Source: Deinandra increscens subsp. villosa
Lineage: Eukaryota; Streptophyta; Magnoliopsida; Asterales; Asteraceae
DNA: 64,000 bases
Reading direction: 5' to 3'
NCBI GenBank assembly: GCA_039602395.1
Contig: JBCNJP010000006.1
Span: 43,735,279 to 43,799,278, forward strand
Of the stretch, positions 47,860 through 59,560 are shown one piece after another. Under the pieces are notes generated by a model, which saw nothing but the letters and a program-made list of their open reading frames with translations, was not told the origin of the DNA and did no database searches. Made by a program: the position numbers and the translations under genes. Numbering within the stretch: the stretch's first letter is position 1; each line of letters opens with the position of its first letter.

Positions 47860-48080
47860 ATGACCTTTCCGACGGTACATTTTATTCCCGCCGGAATCAT
47901 TGTCATCATAATCAATTATTAGCTTCCGGTGGTACATTTTTTTCCCACCGGAAAGGATGAAAAACCAAACGGGTTATACATGACTTTTCCGGCGGTACAT
48001 TTTATTCCCGCCGGAATCAATGTCATCATAATCGACTAGTAGCTTCCAGTGGTACATTTTTTTTCACACCGGAAGCAGGT
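47860..48080 (+). repeat. Tandem repeat of hairpins
   Basis: A ~121-bp unit (47,860 and 47,981) contains two inverted repeats each: CCGGCGG...CCGCCGG around ACATTTTATT, and CCGGTGG...CCACCGG. All four would form short hairpins with a TACATTTT loop. Confidence 0.75.
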
Positions 48081-48770
48081 ATACGGTCCATAATAAAAAT
48101 GAAATAGTAATAACATTAAAGTTTAAATGACAAAAAATACTTACACGATTAAAAAGATGGCGGGTAAGATGGGGAAGGGGGGAGGGGAGGTAAGCAAGCG
48201 AGACTTACATGAGTTTATATAGGAATAGAAAATTAGGATGATGATTAATATATCATTTATTATTTTGGAGTTCAAACAACCCGATCGTTTCATCATGTTG
48301 ATTATCTTCATTATCTACGGTACAATTTATGATGATTATTAACATCACGTTATTCATTGGAAATTGCAAGAAGGCCATGAGTCCTTCTTTATCACATTTA
48401 GTTATTAATTTGAATTGCAAGAAACCCATGGTTTTCCTCTATTGATTGCAAGAAACCCATAGTTTTCCTCTATTGATTGCTTATTATTTACTAATGGTGA
48501 TCATGATCCGGCAAAACAAACCAAGCCCGTAATTTTTTTCATGAAAATGCATTTATGATTAACCATTTATGAAGGTGCAAAATAGTGTCTTTGCTTAACT
48601 TTTATATATATATATAGATTGATTTTGTATACTGGGTATTGTATATTGCAATTAGTTTACTTTTTAGTTAGATGATAAAAAATAAGGATTTGACAATAAA
48701 TAAGGTGTTAACGATCTTACAAACAAGATAAATAAATAAGGGTCATGCTATTTGGACATCCCATGAGGCC
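48081..48770. other. AT-rich DNA with a G-rich tract
   Basis: A G-rich run near 48,170-48,195 (GGGGAAGGGGGGAGGGG) could form a G-quadruplex. The phrase GCAAGAAACCCATGGTTTTCCTC is repeated with one base change near 48,420 and 48,448. No gene is seen. Confidence 0.4.
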
Positions 48771-48917
48771 TTGTACGCTGCGTATAAGGGTAATAATTAC
48801 ACCGTCATCGACAATCATTAGCTTGCTAATCATTGTATAATCGATTTACCCTATACGATGCGTATTTACCTATACGAGGCGTATATGGGTTTTTTCATAC
48901 AAATTACAAGCATTTCT

Positions 48918-49041
48918 CACACTCTCTCTCTCTCTATCTATCTCTCTCTCTCTCAACTCACTCTCTATCTCTCCCACTCACTCTCTATCTCTCCCACTCT
49001 CTCTCTCTCTCTTTATCTCTTTCTCTCTCTCCCACTCTCTC
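48918..49041 (+). repeat. CT-rich microsatellite in the leader of the Ulp1-like gene
   Basis: (CT)n with interruptions (ACTCTCTATCTCTCCC repeated). It lies directly before the ATG at 49,052 and probably is 5' leader sequence. Plant leaders often carry CT tracts. Confidence 0.85.
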
Positions 49042-49051
49042 TAAAACTAAA

Positions 49052-50404
49052 ATGTCAAAACGTCGCGATATTGAGATCACCGACAATGAATATCATTCAC
49101 AACCTACCCCAAAAGCCTCAAAGTGGATTTTACAGAAATGGAGGCCACCAAGAAAAACTGGTGAGGGATCATCCAACAGACAAGAAGAGGTGGAAGAACA
49201 AGTGGGGAAAAACCCCATCTAGGTGGATATTTCCAAACAAAAACTCTGATACGTGGTCTGAGAATGTTAATATGTTCTACAACAATGGCGATGCTCCGTT
49301 TTGTTATTCTAAATTTCTCGGGGACACCAAGCTAGACGACCGATTCTGGGGTGCTCTCCTTGGATATCAGCAAAACAGTGAACTATCGACAAAGGTATGT
49401 TATAATATTTCTGTGGGCTTTATATTTTATTTTATAGAGATGTTAATTTTCAACGATTGTTTTTCCTTTTCTATGTTTCTTACAGCACATTGAAGCCTGG
49501 GTTAATATGATGATGCGTCGCAGGTAGGGCTTACTAAAGAAAAATGGTCTGTCGGGGTTGCGTTGGTCGATCTTACCACCATAATTTAGAAATGATCGAC
49601 ATGTGCCATAACGAATTAAAGATTATGGCCAGATACACCAACGGTAGCGATGAACTATTCCCCCCTTTCTGGAAGGTCAACTTCTTGTATTTGCCGTTAT
49701 ACGTCAGGGACGTTAAAAAGTGCTTATTGTGCCGTATCTACATGCAGACCTTGGAGATGCTTTAGTTCTGGACAAACCACAGGTAGGGCTTACTAAAGAA
49801 AAATGGTATGTCGGGGTTGCGTTAGTTGATCTTACCACCACATTTTAGATATGACATGTGCCATAACGAATAAAAGATTATGGCCAGATACGCCAACGGT
49901 AGCGATGAAATATTTCCCCCTTTCTGGGAGGTCGACTACGGGTATTTTCTGTTATACGTAAGGGACGTTAAAGAGTGGTTATTGTGCCGTATTGACATGC
50001 AGACCTTGGAGATGCTTCAGTTCTGGACAAGTCAAAGGTATCAAAAAGAGTATTTGCGGTTATTGTTTGGTCCTTTGTTTGATCTGATGCCGATTTGTTT
50101 TGGATGGCTTTTGGACGAGATACATTATTGGCGAAGGTACAACGGAATGCACACAAGACGGAGTCATAAGTTTTTGACATTTGTTGTAAACGAGTATCTA
50201 CCCAAAGATTGTACCAGTCTAGGTCCAGATTCGGTAGTGGTTGCATGCTTGTTGATGCGGAAGTTGGTAGAGATGAAGTCGTTAAATATAGACGATGATT
50301 TGAAGGAGACATGTACGTCTTACCGGAGCATATGGCCGAGAAATTATATCTATGTAGTTTTGAACCAGATTTTAGTCGTGTTTAGGTGTAGTTTATTATT
50401 TTAA
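49052..50404 (+). pseudogene. Ulp1-like (C48) cysteine protease, transposon-associated, decayed
   Basis: The start is MSKRRDIEITDNEYHS after the CT leader. A frameshift near 49,185 moves into WSENVNMFYNNGDAPFCYSK and FWGALLGYQQN. An intron (donor 49,395) leads to HIEAWVNMMMRRR. The C-terminal domain matches Ulp1-like proteases of plant transposons: FPPFWEVDYGYFLLYVRDV, WLLCRIDMQTLEM, then PDSVVVACLLMRKLV. In active C48 proteases the first motif has His, the second Asp and the last Cys; here they read E, W and S or neighbouring residues, so catalysis is not expected. A ~259-bp segment is duplicated in tandem (49,524 and 49,783), giving two copies of the middle exon, the first closing with a stop. 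Such genes accompany MULE-type elements. Confidence 0.6.
49524..50040 (+). repeat. Tandem duplication of a Ulp1 exon
   Basis: GTAGGGCTTACTAAAGAAAAATGG begins both units at 49,524 and 49,783. The units are ~259 and ~257 bp and differ at a number of bases and by a deletion of ~6 bases (GATCGACATG versus GACATG). Confidence 0.85.
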
Positions 50405-50611
50405 ATGTAATCCTTATTTTAAATAATAAATAAAAAATTCTAAACTTAAAAGATGTTGATAATGTTAAATTAAGGCCACACTAAATTAATTTCATTTTTC
50501 ATTTAATAATAAAACTTAGAACTACAAGGACCTAACTACAAATACATTATGCAACATTAAATATAAAAAAGCCAAAATAAATGTTGTTCGATCTAAAAGA
50601 ACAACTTCCGT

Positions 50612-50848
50612 TTAGACAAAGAGTTTGAGGCTTGAACTTTCACCCAGGTCTTCGGGTAGTCTTTTTTCTGTTTTTGCCCCTAACTTACTGTCAAGAAGGT
50701 ACACTATTAAACTTCTGATGTTTCCATCGACGTAAGAAATTAGACGATCAACATCTTCATCATTTCTTAACGGTTCCAACCCACTATGAAGATCAAATCC
50801 AGGTTTTTTGTAATAAAACCACATGTTGTTTGTATTTTCATACCCCAA
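50612..50848 (-). pseudogene. PB1-like fragment of a MULE-associated protein
   Basis: The 78 codons include WFYYKKPGFDLHSGLEPLRND and ...SYVDGNIRSLIVYLL. This resembles the N-terminal PB1-like segment found in MULE transposase-type plant proteins (K..G..L..GL..L.ND.....V.VY). It runs opposite to the transposase downstream. The frame has no ATG context beyond MGYENTNN. Small and partial, so the call is tentative. Confidence 0.35.
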
Positions 50849-51645
50849 ATGTGGCAGTAATCAACCAGCGTACAACGACCTCGGACGTATCTTCTCCCCT
50901 ACAAGTCTGTAAAATGACCATAATGTAAGATTTTTAGAGTAAAGTAACCTGGATTAACCAAGTAGGCATCATTCACCATTAACGTGGACTCGTTTATCGA
51001 CCGAATAGTCCACGAGCAGGTAGTCATTTCGTTTTTTTTTATCCGAATTTACACCTTAACGTGTAAAAACCCGTCAATTTATACCCCGCTATTTAAGGAG
51101 GGCCTTATTTATCGTCTGGATCTTGGTAGGTGGCATTTATACGCAGAGTATATGGGTATATGCATCATATATCTTCGTTTAAACCTTTGAATGACCACTC
51201 ATGTCTAATCGTTTCAGGTCTGGAAAAGCATTTTATACGCTGCGTATAGACCAATACGCGGCGTATGAAGTCCTTATTTGCAGACATACGTTGCGTATGT
51301 GTATATACGGAGCGTATAAAGTTGCTTTTTTGCAGAGATACGCAGAGTATATGTATATATGCAGCATATGTGTCTGATTTTCTGCGGTACAGATGTACTA
51401 GGAAGACCGAGAGTGACTCTATATACGGGGAGTATGTACGTATACGCAACGTATAAAAGTTGGTAGATGTATGACTCTACGAAAGAAGTACGAGGTTGAA
51501 TGTGGGGTAAACGTTATATAATTTTCGAAGCCTCAAATGTTAGAACCCCACATCTGAGATTTATTAAGATTTTTGGCCACCACTTGTTGGACCACTCATA
51601 ATTTTGGCCATCACTTGCAAAGCACTATACAAAGTTTTGTTAACA

Positions 51646-54600
51646 ATGTCATATTGGGATTTTATTTTCAACGACGAGTCTTCGTCTTATGATACAACGT
51701 GGAACCATCATCACAACAGTCAACATGGGTCCGTTGTCACAACACGTAAGCTAATGAAAATATAAATTTGTTAGGTTTAAACCTTATATGTTTTTCTATT
51801 TAAATCTTTTGTATTTTTTATGAAGGATAATATAACTTTGTGTATAATTCATTGAAATTTGTATATAATATTAAGGAATTAAATATTTCTTTTTGTGTTT
51901 TATTTTTTAATAAAATGTTAAACTAATATAAAATTATTTTAAATTTGTTTTTTGAAGGATGCATCTACAATACATGCGTCTAACCCGCCGGTTTCTGAGC
52001 CACTGTTCGATTTAAACCAGGCAAGAAAAATTATTATAAAATTATGCAAATACGATTTAGAACGAATTAAATTTTTTATTCTCTGTGAAATTATTTATAA
52101 ATTATTAAACTAATATATAATTAATTTTTTTTAGAATGCATTTGGAGTATAAGCGTCTAACCTTTCGGTTTCTCAATCGTTGTTCGATTAGAACCAGGCA
52201 AGAAAAACTCATAAAAAGTTTAGTATATTGTAATTATTTTTAAATTTATGAATCTTATATTTGTTTACAGATACCTGATGGTTAGTATGGTTACGAGCAA
52301 GAAACACAAGCCTCATGGGCCCCCCATGTTGGTTCTCAATATGAGGGTGAATATGAGTCAATACCGGAAACATATAAGGAAACCGTAAGCGACAAGGATA
52401 GCTTAGATGAGGTAGATGAGTTCTGTAAACCCAAAATATACCCATAGGACGTGGACTATACCACCAATCAGGTAATTGATTATACTTTTATACAAAAAAT
52501 AAACTTTTTTTAAACCTTTATTAAAAGTTTATTGACTGTCTAAATCAGTACATTTTAAAAATGTTTTAAAAAAATTGTGATTTTTTTAAACAACCTTTTT
52601 TTAATAACGTTTTTGAAATGTATTATTTTTTAAGTTTTTTTAAACTGATTTTTATTAATAAAAGTTTTAATAAATGCATTTCCAAAGTTTTATTTAAAAA
52701 ACGTGTTTTTAAGTTTTTTAAATAGTCCAAAACATTATTTTCTAATAACATTTTTGAAATGTATTCTTTCTTAAGTTTTATTAAACTGCTTTTTTTAAAT
52801 AAAAGTTTTTTTTAAATGCTTTTCCAAAGTTTTATTTAAAAAACGTTTTTTTTTAAGTTTTTTAAACAGTTTAAAAATAGTACTTTCTAATAACGTTTTT
52901 GAAATATATTAACTTTAGAGTTTTTTTAAATTGCTTTTTTTAGAACTTGTATATACATAGGGTTAGTTAGAACTTGTATATACAAAAATAAATGACAAAA
53001 TAAATTCACCACAATTCATGTATATACAATATTATCTTCTTGTAACTATAGGTATTTAGAAGTCATGACGAGCTGGTTGACTGGGCCAAGCACAAAGGTC
53101 TTGAAAATGGTTACGTGCTTGTAAGGCGGCGGACAAACCCTAAGAAAAATAATGATTTTGTTCAAAAAGTGTGGATAAAGTGTAATCGTGGGGGGGGGGG
53201 GGGGGGGGTTACGTAAGCACAGCTACCCAAAGAAAAACTGGGAGTAAAATAATAGATTGTCCGTTTCACTTGACTGGCCATTAGGACAACGTCACCAACC
53301 CATATCAGTTGGAGCAGAAATTTCCATCACATAACCACCGCCTTGCTAGGCATCTTGAGGGTCACTCATACGGAAGGAGACTCCGTCCACCAGAATATTC
53401 TTTGCTTACGAATCTAATGGAGTAACACGTGCCGCCTCGTAACATACTATCAGCGATAAAGAAAAAATCTCTTGATAATGTTTCTGTTCTTAAAACAATT
53501 TATAACGCCTAAGATAAAATAAAGGCGGTAAGAGAGTGGGTGACACTCCGATGGAAGTTCTCGAGAACTTGCTCTTAAAGAAGAACTACGTGTATCACAT
53601 CCGAGCGAATCCGGATACCAATATAACACGGGAGATTTTCCTTTTTAGCGATTGGTTACAGAGTATGGCTGACATTCCCACAGGTGTTGCTTAATGACGC
53701 GACGTACAAAACAAAACCAATATGTTCAACCTTCTGCTTGTTGAAATGGTTGGCGTCACGTCCACAGGCCACTCATTCCTCATCACGCATGCATTTTTAG
53801 GCAATGAACGTGAGGACAGCTACAGGTGGGTCCTTGACAAAGGAGATGTTAAAGGGGTGTTACGAGCCATGGGTTATAGTTACCGACAGAGAGTTGTCTC
53901 TGTTAATTCATGAGGTAAAGTAGTTCCAGAGGCCTCTCACCAGCTTTGTAAGTGACATATTTACGAAAATATCAGTAAACATTGCCAGCCTTCCTTCGGT
54001 ATTCACAAAGTTTACAGCTGGAAAAAAATTCAAGGCCATTGGTGGTTGTTGCGTGATTCTCCAAACCCTAAAACGTACGAGCTCAACAGAAACATAATCT
54101 ACGAACGACTCGCAGTGGTTGACCGACTCCGTTAGTACCTTACCCTAAAGTATATTATAATTTCTTGCGTGTGTAATATTTAATATTTATTTTGTTTTTT
54201 GCATATCTGGATAAAGAGTGGTTGGGTCCGTTTAAAGAAACGCTTGTATGTGCATGGATTAACCGTAATCGAAATTATGGAGAATACACAATGAACGGGG
54301 TTGAGAGCGAGCACTCGGTCGTGAAACGATACCTGGGAAGCACCAACGCAAGGCTAGATCAGATCGTGGAGTTCGTTCAAGAAGTACAACAAAACCAAAT
54401 GGTAGCTTTACGAGAAGCTATCTAGATGAGCATGATCAAGACAGTGATTCATCACAAGGCATTTAAACTGCTTGAACGTTTAATGGGTCGGGTGTCTCAC
54501 AAATGTCTGGAACTGCTAGTGAAAGAGCTCCACAGGTTAAAGAATGTATACCAGATGCATAATATTACTTGCGGTCATCAGCTTTACACCGGGTGTGGCA

Positions 54601-54930
54601 TTCCATGGGCCTGTCGTCTCGAAACAATGTTAGAGGATCCACGTGTGTATATTTATAGAAGCACTTTACTATACAATGGCATTTATCTAACATTTATTTA
54701 ACACAGATTTACAAAATGCCGTAGGAAGAAATTGACGTGTTCTGGAGGAAGCTGGATTATCGTAAGCCGACGTATGTGGACGAAGGTGACAATATTGACT
54801 ACGACGCGGGGTTCGAAGACATAAAAGAAGATCTAAATTCGAAACCTAAACACGTTTAAAGAACTATGTACGAAAAAGTCAAGTCAATTTTTAATCCTGG
54901 CAAGTCCATGAAGCAAGAGCCTAAGGTTAA
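51646..54930 (+). pseudogene. Mutator-like (MULE) transposase, decayed
   Basis: A start MSYWDFIFNDESSS at 51,646 is followed by short exons with GT-AG ends (51,958-52,020, 52,135-52,198, 52,271-52,471), two of which are copies of each other (ASNPPVSEPLFDLNQ and its mutated twin). The exon at 53,052 gives VFRSHDELVDWAKHKG...VLVRRRTNPKKN, the FAR1/MULE N-terminal zinc-binding region. Frameshifts surround a G-run at 53,191-53,209. DATYKT and VEMVGVTSTGHSFLITHAFL mark the catalytic DDE domain, MNGVESEHSVVKRYLG the end of that domain and CGHQLYTGCGIPWACRL a late Cys/His region. Many stops and shifts. The stretch from 53.2 to 53.7 kb is out of frame in several places. Confidence 0.75.
53191..53209 (+). 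repeat. Homopolymer run of G
   Basis: About 19 G bases in a row interrupt the MULE exon and can cause frameshift or sequencing uncertainty. Confidence 0.9.
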
Positions 54931-55139
54931 AAAGGATACCCGTGGTCGCCCATAACAAAAAGTCAAAGAAGAGAGGGTCCGGGAACATGCCAGACACAGT
55001 TCGTACACTGGTCCATAACAAAGCAAGCCAGAGCAGCCTCAAAACAGATCGTACACGGGTTCACAGCAAACCGTAGACCTAGACAGAAGTTCCTAGTTCG
55101 TAACACCGGGTGCGCCTAACACACGGAGCAGCCAAAGTA

Positions 55140-57764
55140 ATTTTTTTTTTGGGTAAAGGGTTACCCCGGTGATTTTGTATATATACCAACAAAACAAAAC
55201 AAGTAGTATGGAAAGACCCATACTAGATCATGATCTGGACAGACCCCAGAGCACGTAAAAACCAGACAAACACAGCCCGAAAAAAACAAAAAACCCAAAA
55301 CACAACAACCACCTAGCTAACAACTAGGAAGCCAAAAACAAAGCCCTACGTCGTATCCATAGACTCATCCAGGACCCGAACAGCCTTCCAATCATCCAAT
55401 ACGTGTGCCACCCGAGGGGAATCCTTGAGCTTCAAACCAAGCAACCTATTTCTCACAACATCAAAAATCATGCGTACCAAAGAGTCAGGAGGCCGAGCAT
55501 GGTTGTTAAACAATCTGTTATTCCTTTCCTGCCAAATATAATACGCAGTAGCTTGCACAACCAGCTTATCAACCACATAATAGATATTCCTAACCGGTTT
55601 ATCCTCCAAGTAATGCACCATGTCGTTCCAACAAAACAATCCCATCCGCATAGTAGTGCGAGAACAAACCTGCTGCCAAACACTTTTAGAGAACGCACAA
55701 CCAAAAAATAAATGGGAATGCGAATCATAGGACTTGTAACAAAGCAGACAACACATCATATTCATATTTTTCCTTCGGGAAGGATCCCAGTTCAGAATCT
55801 TATCCTGCGTCAATAACCGTTCCTTCACAATCAGCCATGCAATGAAAGCATGTTTGGGAATGCACTGAGTAAACCACACAAACCTCCCCCACGTAACAGG
55901 CAACTGACGCCGACGAACCGTCTCCCAGACCATTTTTGACGAGAACTCAGACAACGTCCCCCCCACTTTCCACCATATCTGATCATTCACCCCAACGTTA
56001 AGGCAAGTGTTAGCAGCTTCAATAAGCACAGGAAAGGTATCCAACCAAGCAATCGGCCGGAACCCCCCATGCACATCAAACAGATCCGCAACCTTAGCTC
56101 GAGCAAGAAAACCCGCCGAGTAAGTAACACGAGGAGAAAGCACCTCACAAAGGGGGCCAGAATCAGTCCACTTATCAAACCAAGCCGACGTTGTCCTCCC
56201 ATCACCCACCTTGTACCAGATGAAAGGACGAACAGTTGGCTGAATAGACAAGATCTTTCTCCAGCTCCAGCAACAAACAGAAGGGCATTTGATCTCCCAG
56301 AAATTCCTATCCTTAATACGATACGTGTGGATCCAAGAAACCCAAAGGGACTCCCTCATAGTAACAATACTCCAAACATGAGTAGCCATCAAAGCGGTAT
56401 TCATATCAGCAATCTTGCGAATACCAAGGCCCCCTTCAGACTTAGGAGCACACACATAAGACCAGGCAACCTTAGCAGTACCCTTCTTGACAACTCCTTG
56501 GCTCCATAAAAAATTTCTCATCGTCTTCTCCAAAAGGGCCATAGTTTTGGCAGGCAAAATGAACACAGAAGCCAGTAGACATGAAGAGCAGAGAGGACAG
56601 AGACAACCAATTGAACCCGACCAGCAAAAGACAGGAAACGGTTCTTCCAACTAGCAATTCTGTTATCCAACTTCTCCACAAGGACAGAACAATCCTTAGC
56701 CTTCAGTCTAGAAGAAATGAGGGGAACACCCAAATAACGCACCGGTAAACAACCCACCTCCATACCCATAACCCCCAAAATACCAGCCTGCACATGATCA
56801 CGCATATTACAAAAGAACACATGGCTTTTTTGGGGACTAGGGACAAGGCCAGACATACTGGAGAAAGACTTCAAAGACTTGGCAATGAGAACGGCTGAAT
56901 TGACCTCTCCTCTGGCGAAGATAAATAAATCATCCGCAAAACAGAGATTAATGATCTTCAGTTTTTCACACTTATGATGGAACCTGAAAGCGGAATCCAC
57001 AGAAGCCTCATGCTGAAATATACGCGTCAAAATTTCCATAACAAGAGTAAACAGATAAGGGGATAAATGGTCACCTTGTCTCAAACCCCTTTTTCCACGA
57101 AAAAACCCATAAATTTGCCCATGAAGACCAATAGAGTACGAAGTAGTAGTGACACACGTCATAATCCAATGGACCATCCTATTATGGAAACCAAACCCTT
57201 TCAAAATGGTATGAAGGAACTGCCAGTCAACCGTGTCATAGGCTTTCTGAATATCAATTTTGAAGGCACAGCGGGGAGGCCCAACCGATCTGTGATAGTT
57301 ATGCATAAGCTCCTGAGTTAATAAGATATTATCCGAGATCCGCCTACCTGGGATAAAAGCAGACTGGTTTATATCAACAATACTACCAAGATCAGCCTTG
57401 ATGCGATCCGCCAAAATCTTACTGATGCATTTATACACAACAATGCAACACGAGATAGGACGCTAATCAGTAATCTTCTGAGGAGTAGAAACTTTTGGCA
57501 CAAGGGCAATGATAGTGTGGTTCATCTCAGTAAGCAACTTACCTGTGTCAAAGAAGTCTCTAACAGCACGACAAATAAGGTTACCAACAATAGGCCAAGA
57601 CTTCTTAAAGAAAGCAACCGTATAACCATCCGGCCCAGGAGCTTTATTATCATCCATTTGAAAAATAATATCATGAATCTCTCTATCAGACACCGGCCGA
57701 ACCATATGATCCGAGGACGTCAAGTCCAATTTTCTCGAGAATACCTTCGGAGGCACAGGTAAAA
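55140..57764 (-). mobile_element. L1-type non-LTR retrotransposon (LINE), 5'-truncated
   Basis: The 3' end on the minus strand carries a run of about 10 A (plus-strand T at 55,140-55,150) after ...CCTTTACCC. The body holds reverse transcriptase and a zf-RVT C-terminal region. The endonuclease and ORF1 are absent, so the copy is truncated near 57,764. The insertion splits the MULE-OTU coding region. The flanks share a short AAGTAA (55,134-55,139 and 57,766-57,771), a possible weak target duplication. Confidence 0.88.
55346..57756 (-). pseudogene. LINE reverse transcriptase and zf-RVT, broken
   Basis: Order on the minus strand: VSDREIHDIIFQMDDNKAPG, PDGYT, FFKKSW, then ITD*RPISCC with a TAG at about 57,463, KAYDTVDW, LRQGDHLSPYLF, the catalytic FADDLFIF, and VRYLGVPL. 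A frameshift near 56,570 moves into SVFILPAKTMALLEK and KSEGGLGIRKI. The zf-RVT part follows with FIAWLIVKERLLTQDKI, CCLLCY and HLFFGCAFSKSVW. This L1-type RT would copy element RNA at a nicked target. Two breaks make it inactive. Confidence 0.9.
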
Positions 57765-57765
57765 G

Positions 57766-58436
57766 AAGTAAAGAGTAAAAGTCCTCCGGACATTAACAAG
57801 ACTAACTTAGAAAGATACCAGTGTTATTTTCCGGCATGGCTGAAGAATGATTACATCTCCCGTATACAGGACGTACATGGTGACGGTAATTGTGGATTTT
57901 GTGCGATGGTTGTTGGTAGAGGCTTATACGAATCCCAATGGCCTTATGTTCGGACAAAACTATTCGATGAGATGGACTCAAACTACGAGTTGTGGAAAAG
58001 GGTACTTGACTCACACGACAGTGGGTACGACGTCTATAGGGACGTATACGCAACACTTAATTGGTTAAAACTGGTACCTGCACCGTCTGAACGTTGGATG
58101 CTTATGCCATACACGGGACTATTAATTGCAACAATGTTCAGTTGTATTGCCCAACTCATCACAGTTACAGGGTGCGTTACCTTCTTTCCGATACAAGTTG
58201 GTCCGGAAACGATTGACAACCCTCGCGTGATAACAATACTACATATTGAACGAGTTCATTTTGTGAGTATGACTTTGAAAGAAATGCCCACACCATGTCC
58301 TTTTTGGGTCGCTCACTGAAGCGAAGAGGTTGCTGAATGGCTTGAGATATATCAACCACGGTTAGAAGTATATAGCAGATACATTGAAGCCACCAAAACA
58401 CAAGAACAAGTAGATCTTGATTCTATGTAAATTTAT
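57766..58436 (+). pseudogene. OTU-type cysteine protease domain of the MULE protein
   Basis: It continues the MULE coding region after the LINE: KVKSKSPPDINKTNLER..., then VHGDGNCGFCAMVVG with the OTU catalytic D-G-N-C block and RVHFVSMTL with the catalytic His region. The frame is open from 57,766 to a TGA at 58,317, and continues SEEVAEWLEIYQ to a TAA at 58,428 after that stop. OTU domains cleave ubiquitin linkages. Fusion of an OTU domain to a transposase is seen in some plant MULE proteins (family knowledge, not verified here). The core catalytic residues are still present. Confidence 0.75.
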
Positions 58437-58727
58437 GTTTGTGAAATCAATTTGTTCTGGCAGTGGCCCTATCTTTTTCTTATGTAATTTTATTGTTTAT
58501 TTTATGTTTTATTATGGAGTTGATACATAATAAAAGTAAAGATATATTGCCAACGCTTTTGTTTTCCAACGGCTCAATTTTTTAAGTCTAAACGTATGGT
58601 TCTCATTTTTTAAATTTTTTATTATTATTACTACATTTTTTTAGAAATACCACTTAATTTAATTATTAGAAAATAATAGAAATACAACCTAATTTAATTA
58701 CTACAAAATCTAGAAATACCAACTAAG

Positions 58728-59086
58728 CTAATACGACCAATCTGAAGATGAGTCGGAATCACTTTCGGATTCAAATCGGACATTAATTTGAGCTTCATCC
58801 TCCATCGCTTTGCGTTCTTCCTCCCACAATTCATGAAGGGCAGCCATGTCCTCCCAGTGTGCTTCCTCCCATGCATCATCATCCTCCTCTTCAACTTGTG
58901 CATGCAGAGGTGGTGGTTGAGCAACACGTGTAGGTGTAGGTGGAAGTGGGGTTAGAGATGGAGGTTGTTCAACTGGCGGCACAAAACCTGGTGCCGAAAT
59001 CATAACCAGAGGTTGAGCAGCCGAAGCAAACAAAGCCGTCTTCCTTCACAGTATTCTTGCAAAACATCTCTTGGTGGTGTTGACAT
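58728..59086 (-). pseudogene. Proline-rich/acidic protein of unknown function
   Basis: An ATG at 59,086 (MSTPPRDVLQEYCEG) runs to a frameshift near 59,035 and then SAAQPLVMISAPGFVPP... The protein has a Pro-rich part (PPLP, PTPTRV), an acidic stretch (EEEDDDAWEEAHWED) and ends SESDSDSSSDWSY. No domain is recognised. A TATA-like CTATAAAT complement at about 59,118-59,125 lies ~30-40 bases before a plausible start. It lies in the same composite as the MULE-OTU and Ulp1-like genes and is probably part of it. Confidence 0.4.
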
Positions 59087-59244
59087 TGTGAGGTTGTGAT
59101 TTAACTCACCCAATACACTCAATTTATAGGAGGGGGAGTTTGGATCTCTGGAAAATTTTAAACCGCTAAAAAAGTCAATTATTCATACGGTTATATTCTC
59201 AATGGCTATATTATTTTTATTAAAAATTATTTATTTTTTAATTT

Positions 59245-59560
59245 TTTTTTAAAATATCACTAAACAATTTAAAATGGTTGCAAAATAAAATATAATAAAA
59301 TAAAAAATATATATAAAAAAAAGAATGTATATAAAATAAAATATATATATAAAATAAAATATATAAAAAAGAAAAGAATTTATATAAAATAAAATAAAAT
59401 TTATATAAAACAAAACAATGTATATAAAATAAAATAAAATATATATAAAATAAAATATATAAAAAATATATAAATAAAATAATGTATACAAATTATATAT
59501 AAAATAAAAGTTGTATAACAAAAAAATTAAAAAATACAAAAAAAAACCTACATACGGTGC
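59245..59560. repeat. AT-rich TATATAAAATAAAA array
   Basis: Repeated TATATAAAATAAAATA over ~300 bases. The 110-residue open frame in it on the minus strand is low complexity and not a gene. Confidence 0.85.

Larger units (their letters stand above)
48771..51470. repeat. Palindromic TATACGCNGCGTATA motif cluster 1
   Basis: TACGCTGCGTATA (48,770s), TATACGATGCGTAT and TATACGAGGCGTATA (48,855-48,890) and at least eight variants at 51,125-51,460 such as TATACGCTGCGTATA and ATACGCGGCGTATG. The core is two half-sites TATACGC/GCGTATA with one base between. Further copies occur at 59,545-59,645 and 60,005-60,035. Confidence 0.7.

Noticed and set aside
55403..57762. Plus-strand open frames over the LINE
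   Set aside because: Shadows of the minus-strand reverse transcriptase.
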